A DNA stretch of 64,000 bases from Actinoplanes auranticolor. Lineage in GTDB: Bacteria > Actinomycetota > Actinomycetes > Mycobacteriales > Micromonosporaceae. The position numbers were made by a program, and so were the translations under genes. Numbering within the stretch: position 1 is the stretch's first letter; each line of letters starts with the position of its first letter. The notes beneath the pieces are model-generated. The model did not search any database. It had not been told where the DNA came from and saw only the letters and a list, made by a program, of their open reading frames with translations. The stretch spans positions 1 through 64,000 of the forward strand of contig NZ_BOQL01000006.1 in NCBI RefSeq assembly GCF_018332655.1, written 5' to 3'. Of this stretch, positions 24,983-33,142 are shown in pieces.

Positions 24983-25738
24983 TCACCGGGCCGGCAGGCC
25001 GCCCACCGGCCGGATCGAGGCGAAGCCGTCGTGCTCGTAGCGGCTCGCGCTCAGCAGCGACAGCCACTCGTCGCAGCCCTGCCACGGGTACATGTCGGCG
25101 GCGCCACCGCGTACGGCCCGCGGCCCGTCGCCGGTGCGCGGGCGGGCGTCCGCCGGAGCCTGCGCGTAGCCGGGGAGCCACACGTCGGCGCAGAGCTCGG
25201 TGGCCGAGCCGAACCCGGCCAGACCGAACCCGTTCTCCGCGGCGGCGGTCCGCTGCTCGTCGCCGAAGTCGTCGAGCAGCTGGTCCGCGCCGGGGCGGGC
25301 GTCGCCGTGGAAGGTCAGGGTGGTGGTGCCGGCGCGGGCCGCGTACTCCCATTCGGCCTCACTGGGCAGCCGGAACGGCAGGGCCGCGAGCAGCTCGTCG
25401 AGATCGTCCTCGAGGCGGGCCGCGGTGGAGTCGCTCTTGGCGTAGTCGTCCTCGTAGTCGGGCAGCCAGTGGCGTACCTGCTCGACCGTGAGCGGGTGCC
25501 GGGCGATCAGGAACGGCTCGACCCGCACCTCGCGGACCGGTTGCCACTGCGCGGTCTCCTCGAGGAACGGGTCGGGGTCGTCCTCGAACTCACCGCGCTC
25601 GGCGATGGCGCGTACCGCGTCCAGCTCGTCATCCGACAGGCCCATCCGGAACGTCCCGGCCGGCACCTCGCGGAAGAGAACGCCCGAGCCGGTGTGCCGC
25701 CAGGCCGGTCGTCCATTCACGATCTCCGTTGCCCACAT
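24983..25738 (-). CDS. SUMF1/EgtB/formylglycine-generating-enzyme-like protein
   Basis: A 251-residue protein of the FGE-sulfatase fold. The core signatures are PAGTFRMG near residue 26, PSEAEWEYAARAGT near 120, and a C-terminal ASRYEHDGFASIRPV in the place of the usual GFR motif. The FGE active-site Cys pair is not clearly present; C181 in ATELCADVW is the nearest candidate. It is therefore more likely a divergent SUMF1-like protein of unknown role than a sulfatase activator. There is no signal peptide. I chose ATG 25738 as it begins the conserved part; an in-frame ATG six codons upstream is possible. Convergent with the TctC gene. Confidence 0.68.
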   Translation of the reverse strand: MWATEIVNGRPAWRHTGSGVLFREVPAGTFRMGLSDDELDAVRAIAERGEFEDDPDPFLEETAQWQPVREVRVEPFLIARHPLTVEQVRHWLPDYEDDYAKSDSTAARLEDDLDELLAALPFRLPSEAEWEYAARAGTTTLTFHGDARPGADQLLDDFGDEQRTAAAENGFGLAGFGSATELCADVWLPGYAQAPADARPRTGDGPRAVRGGAADMYPWQGCDEWLSLLSASRYEHDGFASIRPVGGLPAR

Positions 25739-25864
25739 GCCGGCGCACGATAGCAACCCGGCTCCGGCGGCCGGGCCGGGCTGCGCCCACCGTCCCCGGA
25801 TGCCCGGCCGGTGGGGGATTTGCTAGTGTTTCCTCCGTCGCCGGGCACCGTGCCGGAGCGACAA

Positions 25865-25937
25865 GCGGACGTAGCGCAGCTGGTAGCGCATCACCTTGCC
25901 AAGGTGAGGGTCGCGGGTTCGAATCCCGTCGTCCGCT
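25865..25937 (+). tRNA. tRNA-Gly (anticodon GCC)
   Basis: A 73-base cloverleaf. Acceptor arms are GCGGACG (25865-25871) and CGTCCGC (25930-25936). The D-arm carries GCGCAGCTGGTAGCGC. The anticodon stem TCACC/GGTGA encloses loop TTGCCAA, giving anticodon GCC. The T-arm is GCGGG-TTCGAAT-CCCGT. The discriminator is T and CCA is not encoded. All stems pair without mismatch. Confidence 0.96.
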
Positions 25938-26009
25938 CCGACCTCGAAGCCGCAAGCGGGCCGCCGGGGCACGGCAGCTGGTTCGCCGCCGCACCCCGGA
26001 GATCCGCAT

Positions 26010-27674
26010 TCAGCTCGCGCTGCAGGTCGGCGTCATCGCGCCCGCCGAGCCACTGGCCTGGAAGCCGAACTCCGTGGCCTGACCCGCGGCGATCCGGCCG
26101 TTGTGGGTCACGTTCGAGAACTGGACGGCTCCGCTGGTCCCGGTCCGGTTCGCGTTCCAGCTGTTGGTCACCGTGGCCCCCGCCGGCACCGTCAGGCCCA
26201 CGTTCCAGCCGGTGGTGCCCGCGGCTCCCGCCGTCACCTTGACGGTGGCCACGAATCCGCCGGTCCAGGCGTTGACCGACACCGTCGCCGTGCAGCCGGC
26301 ACCCGGCACCGGGTTGCTGGGCGACGGGGACCCGGACGACGGCGCGCTGGGCGACGGCGCGCTGGGCGACGGGGCGCTCGGGGTCGGTGAGCCGGTGGTC
26401 GGCGGCGTGGAGGTCAGGGTCGGGGTCGACCAGTCCCGCCACTCCGCCAGGTTGCCCGCGGCGCGGCTCGAGATCCGCATCGCGCCCGGTGCGCTGCCGG
26501 TACCCAGCAGGAACTTCTGGATGTGCTGCTGCAGCGGGGTACGCCACTCCGCCCGGTTCGCGCAGTGGCTGCCGTCCTGCACGTCCGACCAGTACGTGAT
26601 GTTCGCACCCGCGCCCAGCGCCTTGTAGACCTCCGCGCCGCCCAGGGCCGCCACGCTCGCGGACCTCGGGCCCAGGTTCGCGATGTGCGGGTTGTCCATG
26701 ATGAACAGGCCCCGCGGCGCGACCATCGCCACCAGCTCGTGGGTGTCCACCGGCAGTCGGGTCGGGCTGCTGGTGAAGGAGCCGAACGCGTCGCCCAGCC
26801 ACGGCTGCTCGCCGTACGCACTGCTCAGGCTCTGCGCGCCCTCACCCGGGATGCCACGGAAGATCGGTGCGCCGGCACTGCCCGACTCGATCGGCATGGT
26901 CAGCGCGATGCGCTGGTCGAAGGCGCCGGTGACGATGGCCCCCTTGCCGAAGCGGGAGCACCCGGTGACACCGGTGGCGTCGGCGCGCAGGATGCCGCCG
27001 TTGGACTGCTCGATCACGTCGATGATCCGGCTGACCCCCCAGGCCCAGGCCACGAGCAGGCCGGTGCTGCTGGACGCGCCGTAGATGCTGTAGAACGCGC
27101 CCTGCTTGTTGGTGCGCGGGGTGCCTTCGCGGCCGACCACGTACGGGTCGTAGTTGATGACAGCCGCACCGGCGGCCTTGATGGCGGCCGTGTCGGCACC
27201 GAACCCGCCCAGCACGACGACGGCCGGGAACGGGCCGGAGCCGCCGGGCAGTTCCACCTTGGCCGAGAAGCTGGAGCTCCTGCCGTTGTGGCTCACGTTC
27301 ACGGTGATGCCGGTGCTGGAGACGGTGCCGGTGACACTGGCCGGTTTGGCGGGCTTCTCGCCGTACACGAACTTCTCCGCCAGCTTCTTGATCTCCGCCC
27401 GGCGGCACTGCCACTCGGCGGTGCTGGTGATCCGCTGGCCGTTCAGTTTGGTGAAGGGGTCGGGGAGTCTGGCGATGGTCGGCAGCGCGCCGGCCTCCGG
27501 CAGGGCCGGTACGGCGCAGCCAGCGCCCTCGTCCTCCACCGCGGCGGCCAGGACGGCGGCCTCCGCGGCGGGGGTTGTCGTAACCAGTGTCGCCGCCGCG
27601 GCGACTGTCACCGCCGCTGTCAGCAACGCGACGAGGGTCGAGCGGATGTCAGAGCGGCCCGGGCTGGTGGTCAC
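26010..27674 (-). CDS. Secreted CE15 glucuronoyl methylesterase with C-terminal CBM2
   Basis: A 554-residue secreted enzyme with a long signal peptide (about residues 1-45). The CE15 alpha/beta-hydrolase domain has the signature GCSRFGKGA with nucleophile S240, acid E263 in PIESGSAG and catalytic H370 in DGSHC. A Ser-Pro-rich linker of repeated PSPSA units (about 425-455) leads to a CBM2 cellulose-binding domain (about 456-554). CE15 enzymes cleave ester bonds between glucuronoxylan and lignin. GTG 27674 follows AAGGAGG. Upstream lie a paired CCGGAAG/CTTCCGG element and a CebR/CelR-like box, so cellulose or xylan induction is likely. The hexuronate cluster downstream could use the released uronates. 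Confidence 0.88.
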   Translation of the reverse strand: MTTSPGRSDIRSTLVALLTAAVTVAAAATLVTTTPAAEAAVLAAAVEDEGAGCAVPALPEAGALPTIARLPDPFTKLNGQRITSTAEWQCRRAEIKKLAEKFVYGEKPAKPASVTGTVSSTGITVNVSHNGRSSSFSAKVELPGGSGPFPAVVVLGGFGADTAAIKAAGAAVINYDPYVVGREGTPRTNKQGAFYSIYGASSSTGLLVAWAWGVSRIIDVIEQSNGGILRADATGVTGCSRFGKGAIVTGAFDQRIALTMPIESGSAGAPIFRGIPGEGAQSLSSAYGEQPWLGDAFGSFTSSPTRLPVDTHELVAMVAPRGLFIMDNPHIANLGPRSASVAALGGAEVYKALGAGANITYWSDVQDGSHCANRAEWRTPLQQHIQKFLLGTGSAPGAMRISSRAAGNLAEWRDWSTPTLTSTPPTTGSPTPSAPSPSAPSPSAPSSGSPSPSNPVPGAGCTATVSVNAWTGGFVATVKVTAGAAGTTGWNVGLTVPAGATVTNSWNANRTGTSGAVQFSNVTHNGRIAAGQATEFGFQASGSAGAMTPTCSAS

Positions 27675-27706
27675 AGGGGCCCTCCTTCCGAGGGGGATGG
27701 GGGAGC

Positions 27707-27728
27707 ACCGGAAGCCGAAACTTCCGGT
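27707..27728. promoter_or_regulatory. Inverted repeat upstream of CE15 gene
   Basis: ACCGGAAG (27707-27714) and CTTCCGGT (27721-27728), perfect 8-bp arms with a six-base spacer. It lies about 33 bases upstream of the CE15 GTG and shares CGAAACTTCCGG with the LPMO upstream region. A third, single copy CCGAAACTTCCGG occurs at 27848-27860. Confidence 0.5.
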
Positions 27729-27738
27729 CGCGCAAGCC

Positions 27739-27752
27739 TGGAGGCGCTCCCA
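27739..27752. promoter_or_regulatory. CebR/CelR-like box upstream of CE15 gene
   Basis: TGGAGGCGCTCCCA matches the established actinobacterial cellobiose-repressor palindrome TGGGAGCGCTCCCA at 12 of 14 positions. It lies about 65 bases before the CE15 start codon. Direct proof of binding is not available from sequence. Confidence 0.5.
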
Positions 27753-27770
27753 TGGTGGACCGCTCCAGTG

Positions 27771-27800
27771 TTGATTGACGCATCGAGGTGTGTCAATCGA
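27771..27800. repeat. Inverted repeat in CE15/yjbR divergent region
   Basis: TTGATTGAC (27771-27779) and GTCAATCGA (27792-27800) pair at eight of nine positions over a twelve-base spacer. The stretch is unusually AT-rich for this window and could hold the promoter region or a further operator for the CE15 gene. Confidence 0.35.
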
Positions 27801-27909
27801 GCAGGAGCGGGAGAAGTCGCGCACGGGCCGCTTGTTCCGGCGGACTTCCGAAACTTCCGGCCCGCCGCCGGGGCACCGCGGTCCGCCCGCCGGCGCGTAG
27901 CCTCTGCCC

Positions 27910-28269
27910 ATGGCTGATGCTGAGGATGTCCGGCGCCTGGCGCTGGCCCTGCCGCAGACCGAGGAGATCGACAGCGACGGCTTCGACTTCCGGGTGGCGG
28001 GCAAAGGCTTCGTCTGGTCCTATCCCGAGCGCCGGCCGGGCCGGCCACGGGTGATCCGCACCGACATCGCGGTGCTGTACGTCGGCGACGAGGCCGAGAA
28101 GCAGGCGCTGCTGCTGGGCGAGCCGGAGCTGTTCTTCACCACGCCCGGCTACGAGGGCCTGCCCCTGGTGATGCTGCGTCTGCCGGAGGTGACGGTGGAC
28201 CGGCTGAGTGAGCTGGTGACCGACGCGTGGCGGATGCGCGCGCCGGAGGAGGTGGCCGGCGCCGCGTGA
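27910..28269 (+). CDS. MmcQ/YjbR-family protein
   Basis: A 119-residue cytoplasmic protein of the MmcQ/YjbR (CyaY-like fold) family. It starts ADAEDVRRLALALPQTEE, contains FRVAGKGFVWSYPER and LLLGEPELFFTTPGYEGLPLVMLRL, and ends with DELVTDAW-like helices (LSELVTDAWRMRAP). These proteins are widespread in actinobacteria and their biochemical role is unsettled. TAGCCT six bases before ATG 27910 suggests leaderless expression. It ends one base from the convergent CBM2-FN3 gene stop. Confidence 0.85.
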   Translation: MADAEDVRRLALALPQTEEIDSDGFDFRVAGKGFVWSYPERRPGRPRVIRTDIAVLYVGDEAEKQALLLGEPELFFTTPGYEGLPLVMLRLPEVTVDRLSELVTDAWRMRAPEEVAGAA

Positions 28270-28270
28270 G

Positions 28271-29212
28271 CTAACCGGGGTGGGCCAGCTCCACCACGGC
28301 CGAGAAGTTGTCGACCGCGTTCAGGGTGCGGACCCGGAAAGTGTGCGGGCCGGGCGCGGGTGCCGGGATGGTCATCGACGTGCCGCCGACCTGTCCCACC
28401 GGGGTGCCGTCGAGCAGGACCTCGTAGCCGGCGACCGGCGCCGTGACGAACGGTGACTGCGCCTCCGGTGCCGTCCAGGACAGGCGGAGCAGCCCGGCGG
28501 TGGGAGTGTCGACCCGTGGGGCGGTGGGTGCGGCGGGGATCTCGTCGCCGCGCCAGATCTGCCCGACGGACCGGAACGCCCACGGCGAGACGTTGCCGGC
28601 CGCGTCCACGGCGCGCACGGAGAAGATGTAGATCCGCGGCGGCAGCGTTCCGCCGGTCGAGTAGACGTACCGCGGCTCAATGACCGTGGCTCGCGGCTGC
28701 CCGCTCTCGTGCACCTCGTACTCGACCGGGCCCCGGTCGTCGGCCGACGGCGCCCAGGTGATGGTCAGGCCGCTGCTGACGTCGAAGGCGAGGGGTCCGG
28801 GACGGCCGGGTGCCGTGTGATCGGCCGGGGCCCCGGCGCAGTCGGCACCGTTCAGGGTGCAGTTCACCGGCGTGCCCTGCCCGCTCGCCACCCAGCCGAA
28901 GGTCGTCGACGATCCCGGCGCCAGCCGGGCGTTCCAGGTCTCGTTGGTGACCACGTAGTGGTCCCCGGTGCGGGTGAACACCCCGCTGTAGGAGCTGGTG
29001 ACGCTGGTGCCGGCGAGGTCGAACTCGACCCGCCAGCCCTCGACGGCGGCCGCGGAGTCGTTGCGGATCGTGATGCTGCCGACGTAACCCGCCGGCCAGT
29101 GGCCGAGTCGCGCGAAACTGGCGACGGGTGCGGCCGGCGCCGCCTGCGCGGCGGTCGCCGGGGCGAGGACGGCGCCTGTGGTCAGCACGAGCAGCACGGC
29201 GAGGGGATTCAC
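28271..29212 (-). CDS. Secreted CBM2-like plus two FN3 domain protein
   Basis: A 313-residue protein with a signal peptide (about residues 1-27). A CBM2-type beta-sandwich follows (about 30-128): GYVGSITIRNDSAAAVEGWRV is a typical CBM2 opening, and NETWNARLAPGSSTTFGW its close. Two fibronectin type III domains come next (about 132-220 and 227-313). No catalytic domain is present, so it probably binds polysaccharide and acts as an adhesin or accessory factor. The GTG at 29212 is the only start that keeps a full signal peptide; TATAGC lies just upstream. It diverges from the copper lipoprotein gene. Confidence 0.75.
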   Translation of the reverse strand: MNPLAVLLVLTTGAVLAPATAAQAAPAAPVASFARLGHWPAGYVGSITIRNDSAAAVEGWRVEFDLAGTSVTSSYSGVFTRTGDHYVVTNETWNARLAPGSSTTFGWVASGQGTPVNCTLNGADCAGAPADHTAPGRPGPLAFDVSSGLTITWAPSADDRGPVEYEVHESGQPRATVIEPRYVYSTGGTLPPRIYIFSVRAVDAAGNVSPWAFRSVGQIWRGDEIPAAPTAPRVDTPTAGLLRLSWTAPEAQSPFVTAPVAGYEVLLDGTPVGQVGGTSMTIPAPAPGPHTFRVRTLNAVDNFSAVVELAHPG

Positions 29213-29341
29213 ATCGACGACGCTATATGTGCCGGAGCCGTCCCCGGAAGAGGGCGATTATCCGGGTCATCCCGGATAGGACTCGGCGCTCTATTGCGGG
29301 CATGCTGGACGGACTGCGCATTCGGCCACGGGGAGGAAGCC

Positions 29342-30517
29342 ATGCACGCCAGGCGATCCACGATCGGAATCGGCGCCGCGCTCGCCACACTGCTGCTCGC
29401 CGCGGCGTGTGGCTCCGACACCGGAGGCGCGGCCGAGCCCGCCCCGGCGAGCGCCGGCCCGCACGGCTCACACAGTGCTGCGGCTGCGGCGCCACCCGCA
29501 GCGCTGCGCGAGGGGGAGCGGTTCGTCGACCTGGCCCTGCCGCGGCCCTACACGCCGGCAGCGCCCAACGGCGGCACGGACGAATACCGGTGCTTCGTCG
29601 TCGACCCGAAGCTGACCGAGCCCGCGTTCCTGACCGGCAGCCGCTTCCTGCCGCAGAACGCCGCCATCGTGCACCACGCGATCTTCTACCGGCTCAGCCC
29701 GGAGCAGGCGCGCGCCGCCGCGGACGTGGACGCCAAGGCGCCCGGCGAGGGCTGGACCTGCTTCGGCGACGCCGGCGTGCAGGGGGAGACCGCCTGGGTC
29801 GCGCACTGGGCCCCCGGCGCCGGCGAGACGCTCATGCCGGCCGGCTTCGGCTTCGAGATGCCGCCGGGCAGCAAGCTCGTCATGCAGGTGCACTACAACC
29901 TGCTCGGCGTCACCGGCGACGCCGCCTCCGACCGGTCCGGCATCCAGATGCGGATCGCCGACGGTACGGCGCGCCTGCAGGGCCTGCAGACCGCCCTGGT
30001 GACCGCGCCGATCGAGCTGCCCTGCGAGCCGGGCGCCACCGGCCCGCTCTGCGATCGCGACGCCGCCGTCGCGGACGTCGCGAAGCGCTTCGGGGCCGAT
30101 TCGGCCGGGACCGTCCAGGGCCTCAACCAGATGTGCAACGGCGGCGCCGCGCCGGTCGCCGGCAACACCCAGCACTGCGACCATCCGGTCCGCGAGCCCG
30201 GCACGATCTACCTGGCCGCCGGGCACATGCACCTGCTCGGGCGGGCGATCAAGGTCGAGCTCAATCCCGGTACGCCCAAGGCCCGCACCGTCATCGACGT
30301 GCCGCGCTACGACTTCGACAACCAGGCCCTGGTCCCGCTGCCCGAGCCCGTCGCCGTCGACCGCGGCGACACCCTGCGCGTCACCTGCACCCACGACGCG
30401 ACGCTGCGCAAGCAGTTGCCGCAGCTCGAGTCGCTGCCCTCGCGGTACGTGGTGTGGGGTGAGGGCACGAGCGACGAGATGTGCCTCGGAGTCATGGTGA
30501 TGGCCCCGAAGTCCTGA
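29342..30517 (+). CDS. PHM-like copper type II monooxygenase lipoprotein
   Basis: A 391-residue lipoprotein with lipobox LAAAC at residues 19-23. The two domains resemble copper type II, ascorbate-dependent monooxygenases. Candidate CuH ligands are H111 and H112 in AIVHHAIF and H184 in MQVHYN. Candidate CuM ligands are H295 and H297 in AGHMHLLG, with M380 in DEMCLGV. Animal peptidylglycine monooxygenase and dopamine hydroxylase use the same set, so an outer-surface copper hydroxylase is plausible. The substrate is unknown. ATG 29342 follows GGGGAGG. The neighbours are secreted polysaccharide-binding proteins, so a role in extracellular oxidation is possible but unproven. Confidence 0.75.
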   Translation: MHARRSTIGIGAALATLLLAAACGSDTGGAAEPAPASAGPHGSHSAAAAAPPAALREGERFVDLALPRPYTPAAPNGGTDEYRCFVVDPKLTEPAFLTGSRFLPQNAAIVHHAIFYRLSPEQARAAADVDAKAPGEGWTCFGDAGVQGETAWVAHWAPGAGETLMPAGFGFEMPPGSKLVMQVHYNLLGVTGDAASDRSGIQMRIADGTARLQGLQTALVTAPIELPCEPGATGPLCDRDAAVADVAKRFGADSAGTVQGLNQMCNGGAAPVAGNTQHCDHPVREPGTIYLAAGHMHLLGRAIKVELNPGTPKARTVIDVPRYDFDNQALVPLPEPVAVDRGDTLRVTCTHDATLRKQLPQLESLPSRYVVWGEGTSDEMCLGVMVMAPKS

Positions 30518-30609
30518 ACGGTGAGCGGTCCTTGACACCGCGCGGGACAGGCCCTTTGCTGAACGCATCGACGGCCACGGATGGTCTGTCCCGCGCCGGA
30601 GAGGTTCCC

Positions 30610-32061
30610 ATGCGCCGCTGGCTCGTGCTCCCGCTCATGATCGCCGTCCTGACGCCGGGGGCACCCGCGCGGGCGGACAGCCCAGCGCCCGCCACGCCGC
30701 AACGGCTGGCGCTGGGCACCGCGACGACCTCGATGAGCCTGTCCTGGGAGCAGCCGCGCACCGGCCCCCGGGCCCGTTGGTTCCAGGTGTACGAGGGCGG
30801 CCAGGTGGTCGCCCGGTCCACCACCACCTCCGCGACGATGGCGGTGGCCTTCAACTCCACCCACACGTACACGGTCACCGCCGTCGACGGTCAGGGCCAC
30901 GAGTCGGCCCCGACCGCCGCGGTCAGCGGGCACGCGTGGGCGTACGGCATGAACCCGGAGTGCCTGAGCCCCGAGCCGCTGACCATGACGGCCACCGCGA
31001 TCACCGCCTCAACCGCCTCGCTGTCGTGGCCGCGGCATCCGCTGTGGCAGGACCTGGAGCTGCGGGTCGGCGGGGTCAGCCTGGGCCGGACCACGCGGAC
31101 CAGCGTCCGGATCGGCGGGCTGGCCCCGGAGACGACCTACAGCGTGGGGCTCTACCGCTACAACGGCTGCCTGCAGCGGACCGTGCCGATGGGCTGGGGC
31201 TCGCTGACGACCACCGCCGGCGGCACGGAACGCCCGGCCGCGCCCTCCGCGCTGACCGTCGCCGGCCGGACGGACACGACGATCCGGCTCTCCTGGACGG
31301 CACCCGAGGGGCCCGCCCCGGCCCGGTACGCGGTGTACGACGGCGACACGCTCGTGGCCCGGACCAGCGGCACGGCCGTGACGGTCGGCCGGCTCTACCA
31401 CGCCTCGTGGCACACCTTCACCGTCGCGGCCGTGAACGCCGCCGGTGACGAGTCCGCTCACACCCGGCCGGTGCCGGCGAACACCGAGCCGTGCCAGGCC
31501 GACCCACCCCGGCCGACCGGGCTCACCGCCACCGCGGTGTCCCCGTCCTCGGTGCGGCTGCGCTGGGTCTTCCGGTCCGCGGCGACGTCCTACACCGTCT
31601 ACGACGGCGACCGCCCGGTTGCCGTACCGGCCGGGCCGGAGGCCATGGTGACCGGGCTGGCGTCCGCCTCGCGGCACAACCTGCGGGTGACCGCCACCCT
31701 GCCGGACGGCTGCGGCGAGACCCCGCGCAGCACCGCCGTCGCGGTGACCACGCCGGCCGGTCCGACCGGCCGTCCCGCCCGGCCCGGCGACCTGACCCTG
31801 ACCGGCAACGCACCCCTGGGCGTGGACACCACCGCGCTCACGCTCAGCTGGACCGCGTCCCCCGGCGGTGAGCCCGTCACCGGCTACCGGATCTACGAAG
31901 GCGCGACGCTCGCCGGCGCGGCCACCGGCACTCAGCTGTCCCTGACGGTCGGCGCGGGCACCCGGCACACCTACACGGTGGTCGCCGTGGACGCCGCCGG
32001 CACCGAGTCGGTGCCGAGCGCACCGCTGGCCGTGCAGGCCATGTACATGCCGCCGCCGTAA
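30610..32061 (+). CDS. Secreted protein made of five FN3 domains
   Basis: A 483-residue protein. The signal peptide covers about residues 1-22 (LPLMIAVLTPGAPARA). It is followed by five tandem fibronectin type III repeats, each with a '(T/S)-(M/T/V)-x-LSW' or similar first strand and a 'Y-x-VYDG/YEG' strand: starts near residues 27, 125, 214, 300 and 396. No catalytic or surface-anchoring motif is seen. FN3 strings in actinobacteria usually space catalytic from binding modules; one with neither is unusual and may be a surface or matrix protein. GGAGAGG precedes ATG 30610. Confidence 0.78.
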   Translation: MRRWLVLPLMIAVLTPGAPARADSPAPATPQRLALGTATTSMSLSWEQPRTGPRARWFQVYEGGQVVARSTTTSATMAVAFNSTHTYTVTAVDGQGHESAPTAAVSGHAWAYGMNPECLSPEPLTMTATAITASTASLSWPRHPLWQDLELRVGGVSLGRTTRTSVRIGGLAPETTYSVGLYRYNGCLQRTVPMGWGSLTTTAGGTERPAAPSALTVAGRTDTTIRLSWTAPEGPAPARYAVYDGDTLVARTSGTAVTVGRLYHASWHTFTVAAVNAAGDESAHTRPVPANTEPCQADPPRPTGLTATAVSPSSVRLRWVFRSAATSYTVYDGDRPVAVPAGPEAMVTGLASASRHNLRVTATLPDGCGETPRSTAVAVTTPAGPTGRPARPGDLTLTGNAPLGVDTTALTLSWTASPGGEPVTGYRIYEGATLAGAATGTQLSLTVGAGTRHTYTVVAVDAAGTESVPSAPLAVQAMYMPPP

Positions 32062-32129
32062 CCGCGGTCGCGGACCGGCCTCTCGCTATGCTGGCGCCAG
32101 CAACGGCCGGCAGCGAGGGAGAGGCACGC

Positions 32130-33134
32130 GTGCGCACCACCGTGCATGACGTCGCGAGCGCGGCCGGTGTCTCGGTCTCCACGGTCTCGCGGGCCCTCAC
32201 CGGCGGCCGGGTCAGCCCGGCGACCCGCGAGGCGGTGCTGCAGGCGGCCGAACGCCTCGGCTACCGGCCCAACCGGGCGGCCCAGGGGCTCATCACCGGC
32301 CGCACCGGCAACCTCGGCCTGATCGTGCCGGACCTTCGCAACCCGTTCTTCGCCGACGTCGCCAAGGGTGTGACGGCCCGGGCCCGGTCGGTCAACTGCG
32401 GCGTGTTCATCAGCGACACCGACGAGGACGTCGCGGCCGAGCTGGAGGCGATCGCGACCCTGGGCCGCAACACCGACGGGGTGCTGCTCTGCTCGCCGCG
32501 GGCCGGCGACGCCGAGCTGCTGGAGGTGGCCGACCCGGAGACGACGGTGCTGGTGCACCGCCGGGTGCCCGGGATGCTGTCCGTGGTGGCCGACATCGCC
32601 GACGGCACCCGGCAGGCCATCGGCCATCTCCGCGCCCTCGGGCACCGGTGCATCGCCTTCGTCGCCGGGCCGGAGGACTCGTGGGCCGGCCAGCAGCGGC
32701 TGTCGGCGCTGGCCGGGATCACCGCCGGCGACGACACCGAGATCCTGCGGGTCGGTTCGGTGGCGCCCACGTTCCAGGGCGGGGTGCTCGCCGGTGACCT
32801 GGTGCTCGCCGGTCCGGCCACCGCCGTCCTGGCCTACAACGACCTGGTCGCCATGGGCCTGTTGCACCGCCTCGCCGCCCGCGGGGTCGCGGTGCCGCAG
32901 CGGATGAGCGTGGTCGGCTACGACGACATCAGCATGGCCATGATGAGCCACCCGCCGCTGACCACGGTGACGGTCCCCAAGGGCCGGGCCGGGGTGGCCG
33001 CCCTGGAGCTGCTGCTGCGCCGGATCGGTGGCGCCGACGGATCGGGCCGGCCGGCCGGTTCCGCGCGCGAGCCGGAGATCACCCTGGCCACCAGCCTGGC
33101 CGTGCGGGACTCCTCCGGGGTGGCCCCGGCCTGA
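32130..33134 (+). CDS. LacI-family regulator of the hexuronate cluster
   Basis: A 334-residue LacI-family protein. The HTH is TVHDVASAAGVSVSTVSRAL at about residues 4-23, followed by hinge RPNRAAQGL. The sugar-binding domain shows LGLIVPDLRNPFFADV and MSVVGYDDISMAMMSHPPLTTV. I chose GTG 32130 because GGAGAGG lies six bases upstream and the HTH starts at once; an ATG at 32088 would add an unlikely tail. It converges on uxaA with eight bases between stops. The LacI-like site before uxaA at 34717-34728 is a candidate target. Confidence 0.86.
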   Translation: MRTTVHDVASAAGVSVSTVSRALTGGRVSPATREAVLQAAERLGYRPNRAAQGLITGRTGNLGLIVPDLRNPFFADVAKGVTARARSVNCGVFISDTDEDVAAELEAIATLGRNTDGVLLCSPRAGDAELLEVADPETTVLVHRRVPGMLSVVADIADGTRQAIGHLRALGHRCIAFVAGPEDSWAGQQRLSALAGITAGDDTEILRVGSVAPTFQGGVLAGDLVLAGPATAVLAYNDLVAMGLLHRLAARGVAVPQRMSVVGYDDISMAMMSHPPLTTVTVPKGRAGVAALELLLRRIGGADGSGRPAGSAREPEITLATSLAVRDSSGVAPA

Positions 33135-33142
33135 CGATCGCG

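Noticed and set aside
24983..25738. Assignment as a true formylglycine-generating enzyme
   Set aside because: The active-site cysteine pair is not visible and no sulfatase gene lies nearby; only fold-level annotation is justified.
26320..26395. Short tandem repeats near the end of the CE15 gene
   Set aside because: They encode the Pro-Ser linker between catalytic and CBM2 domains, an ordinary low-complexity linker.
32088..32129. Upstream ATG start for the LacI regulator
   Set aside because: It would put 14 unconserved residues before the HTH, while the GTG at 32130 has a proper ribosome site and starts right at the HTH.
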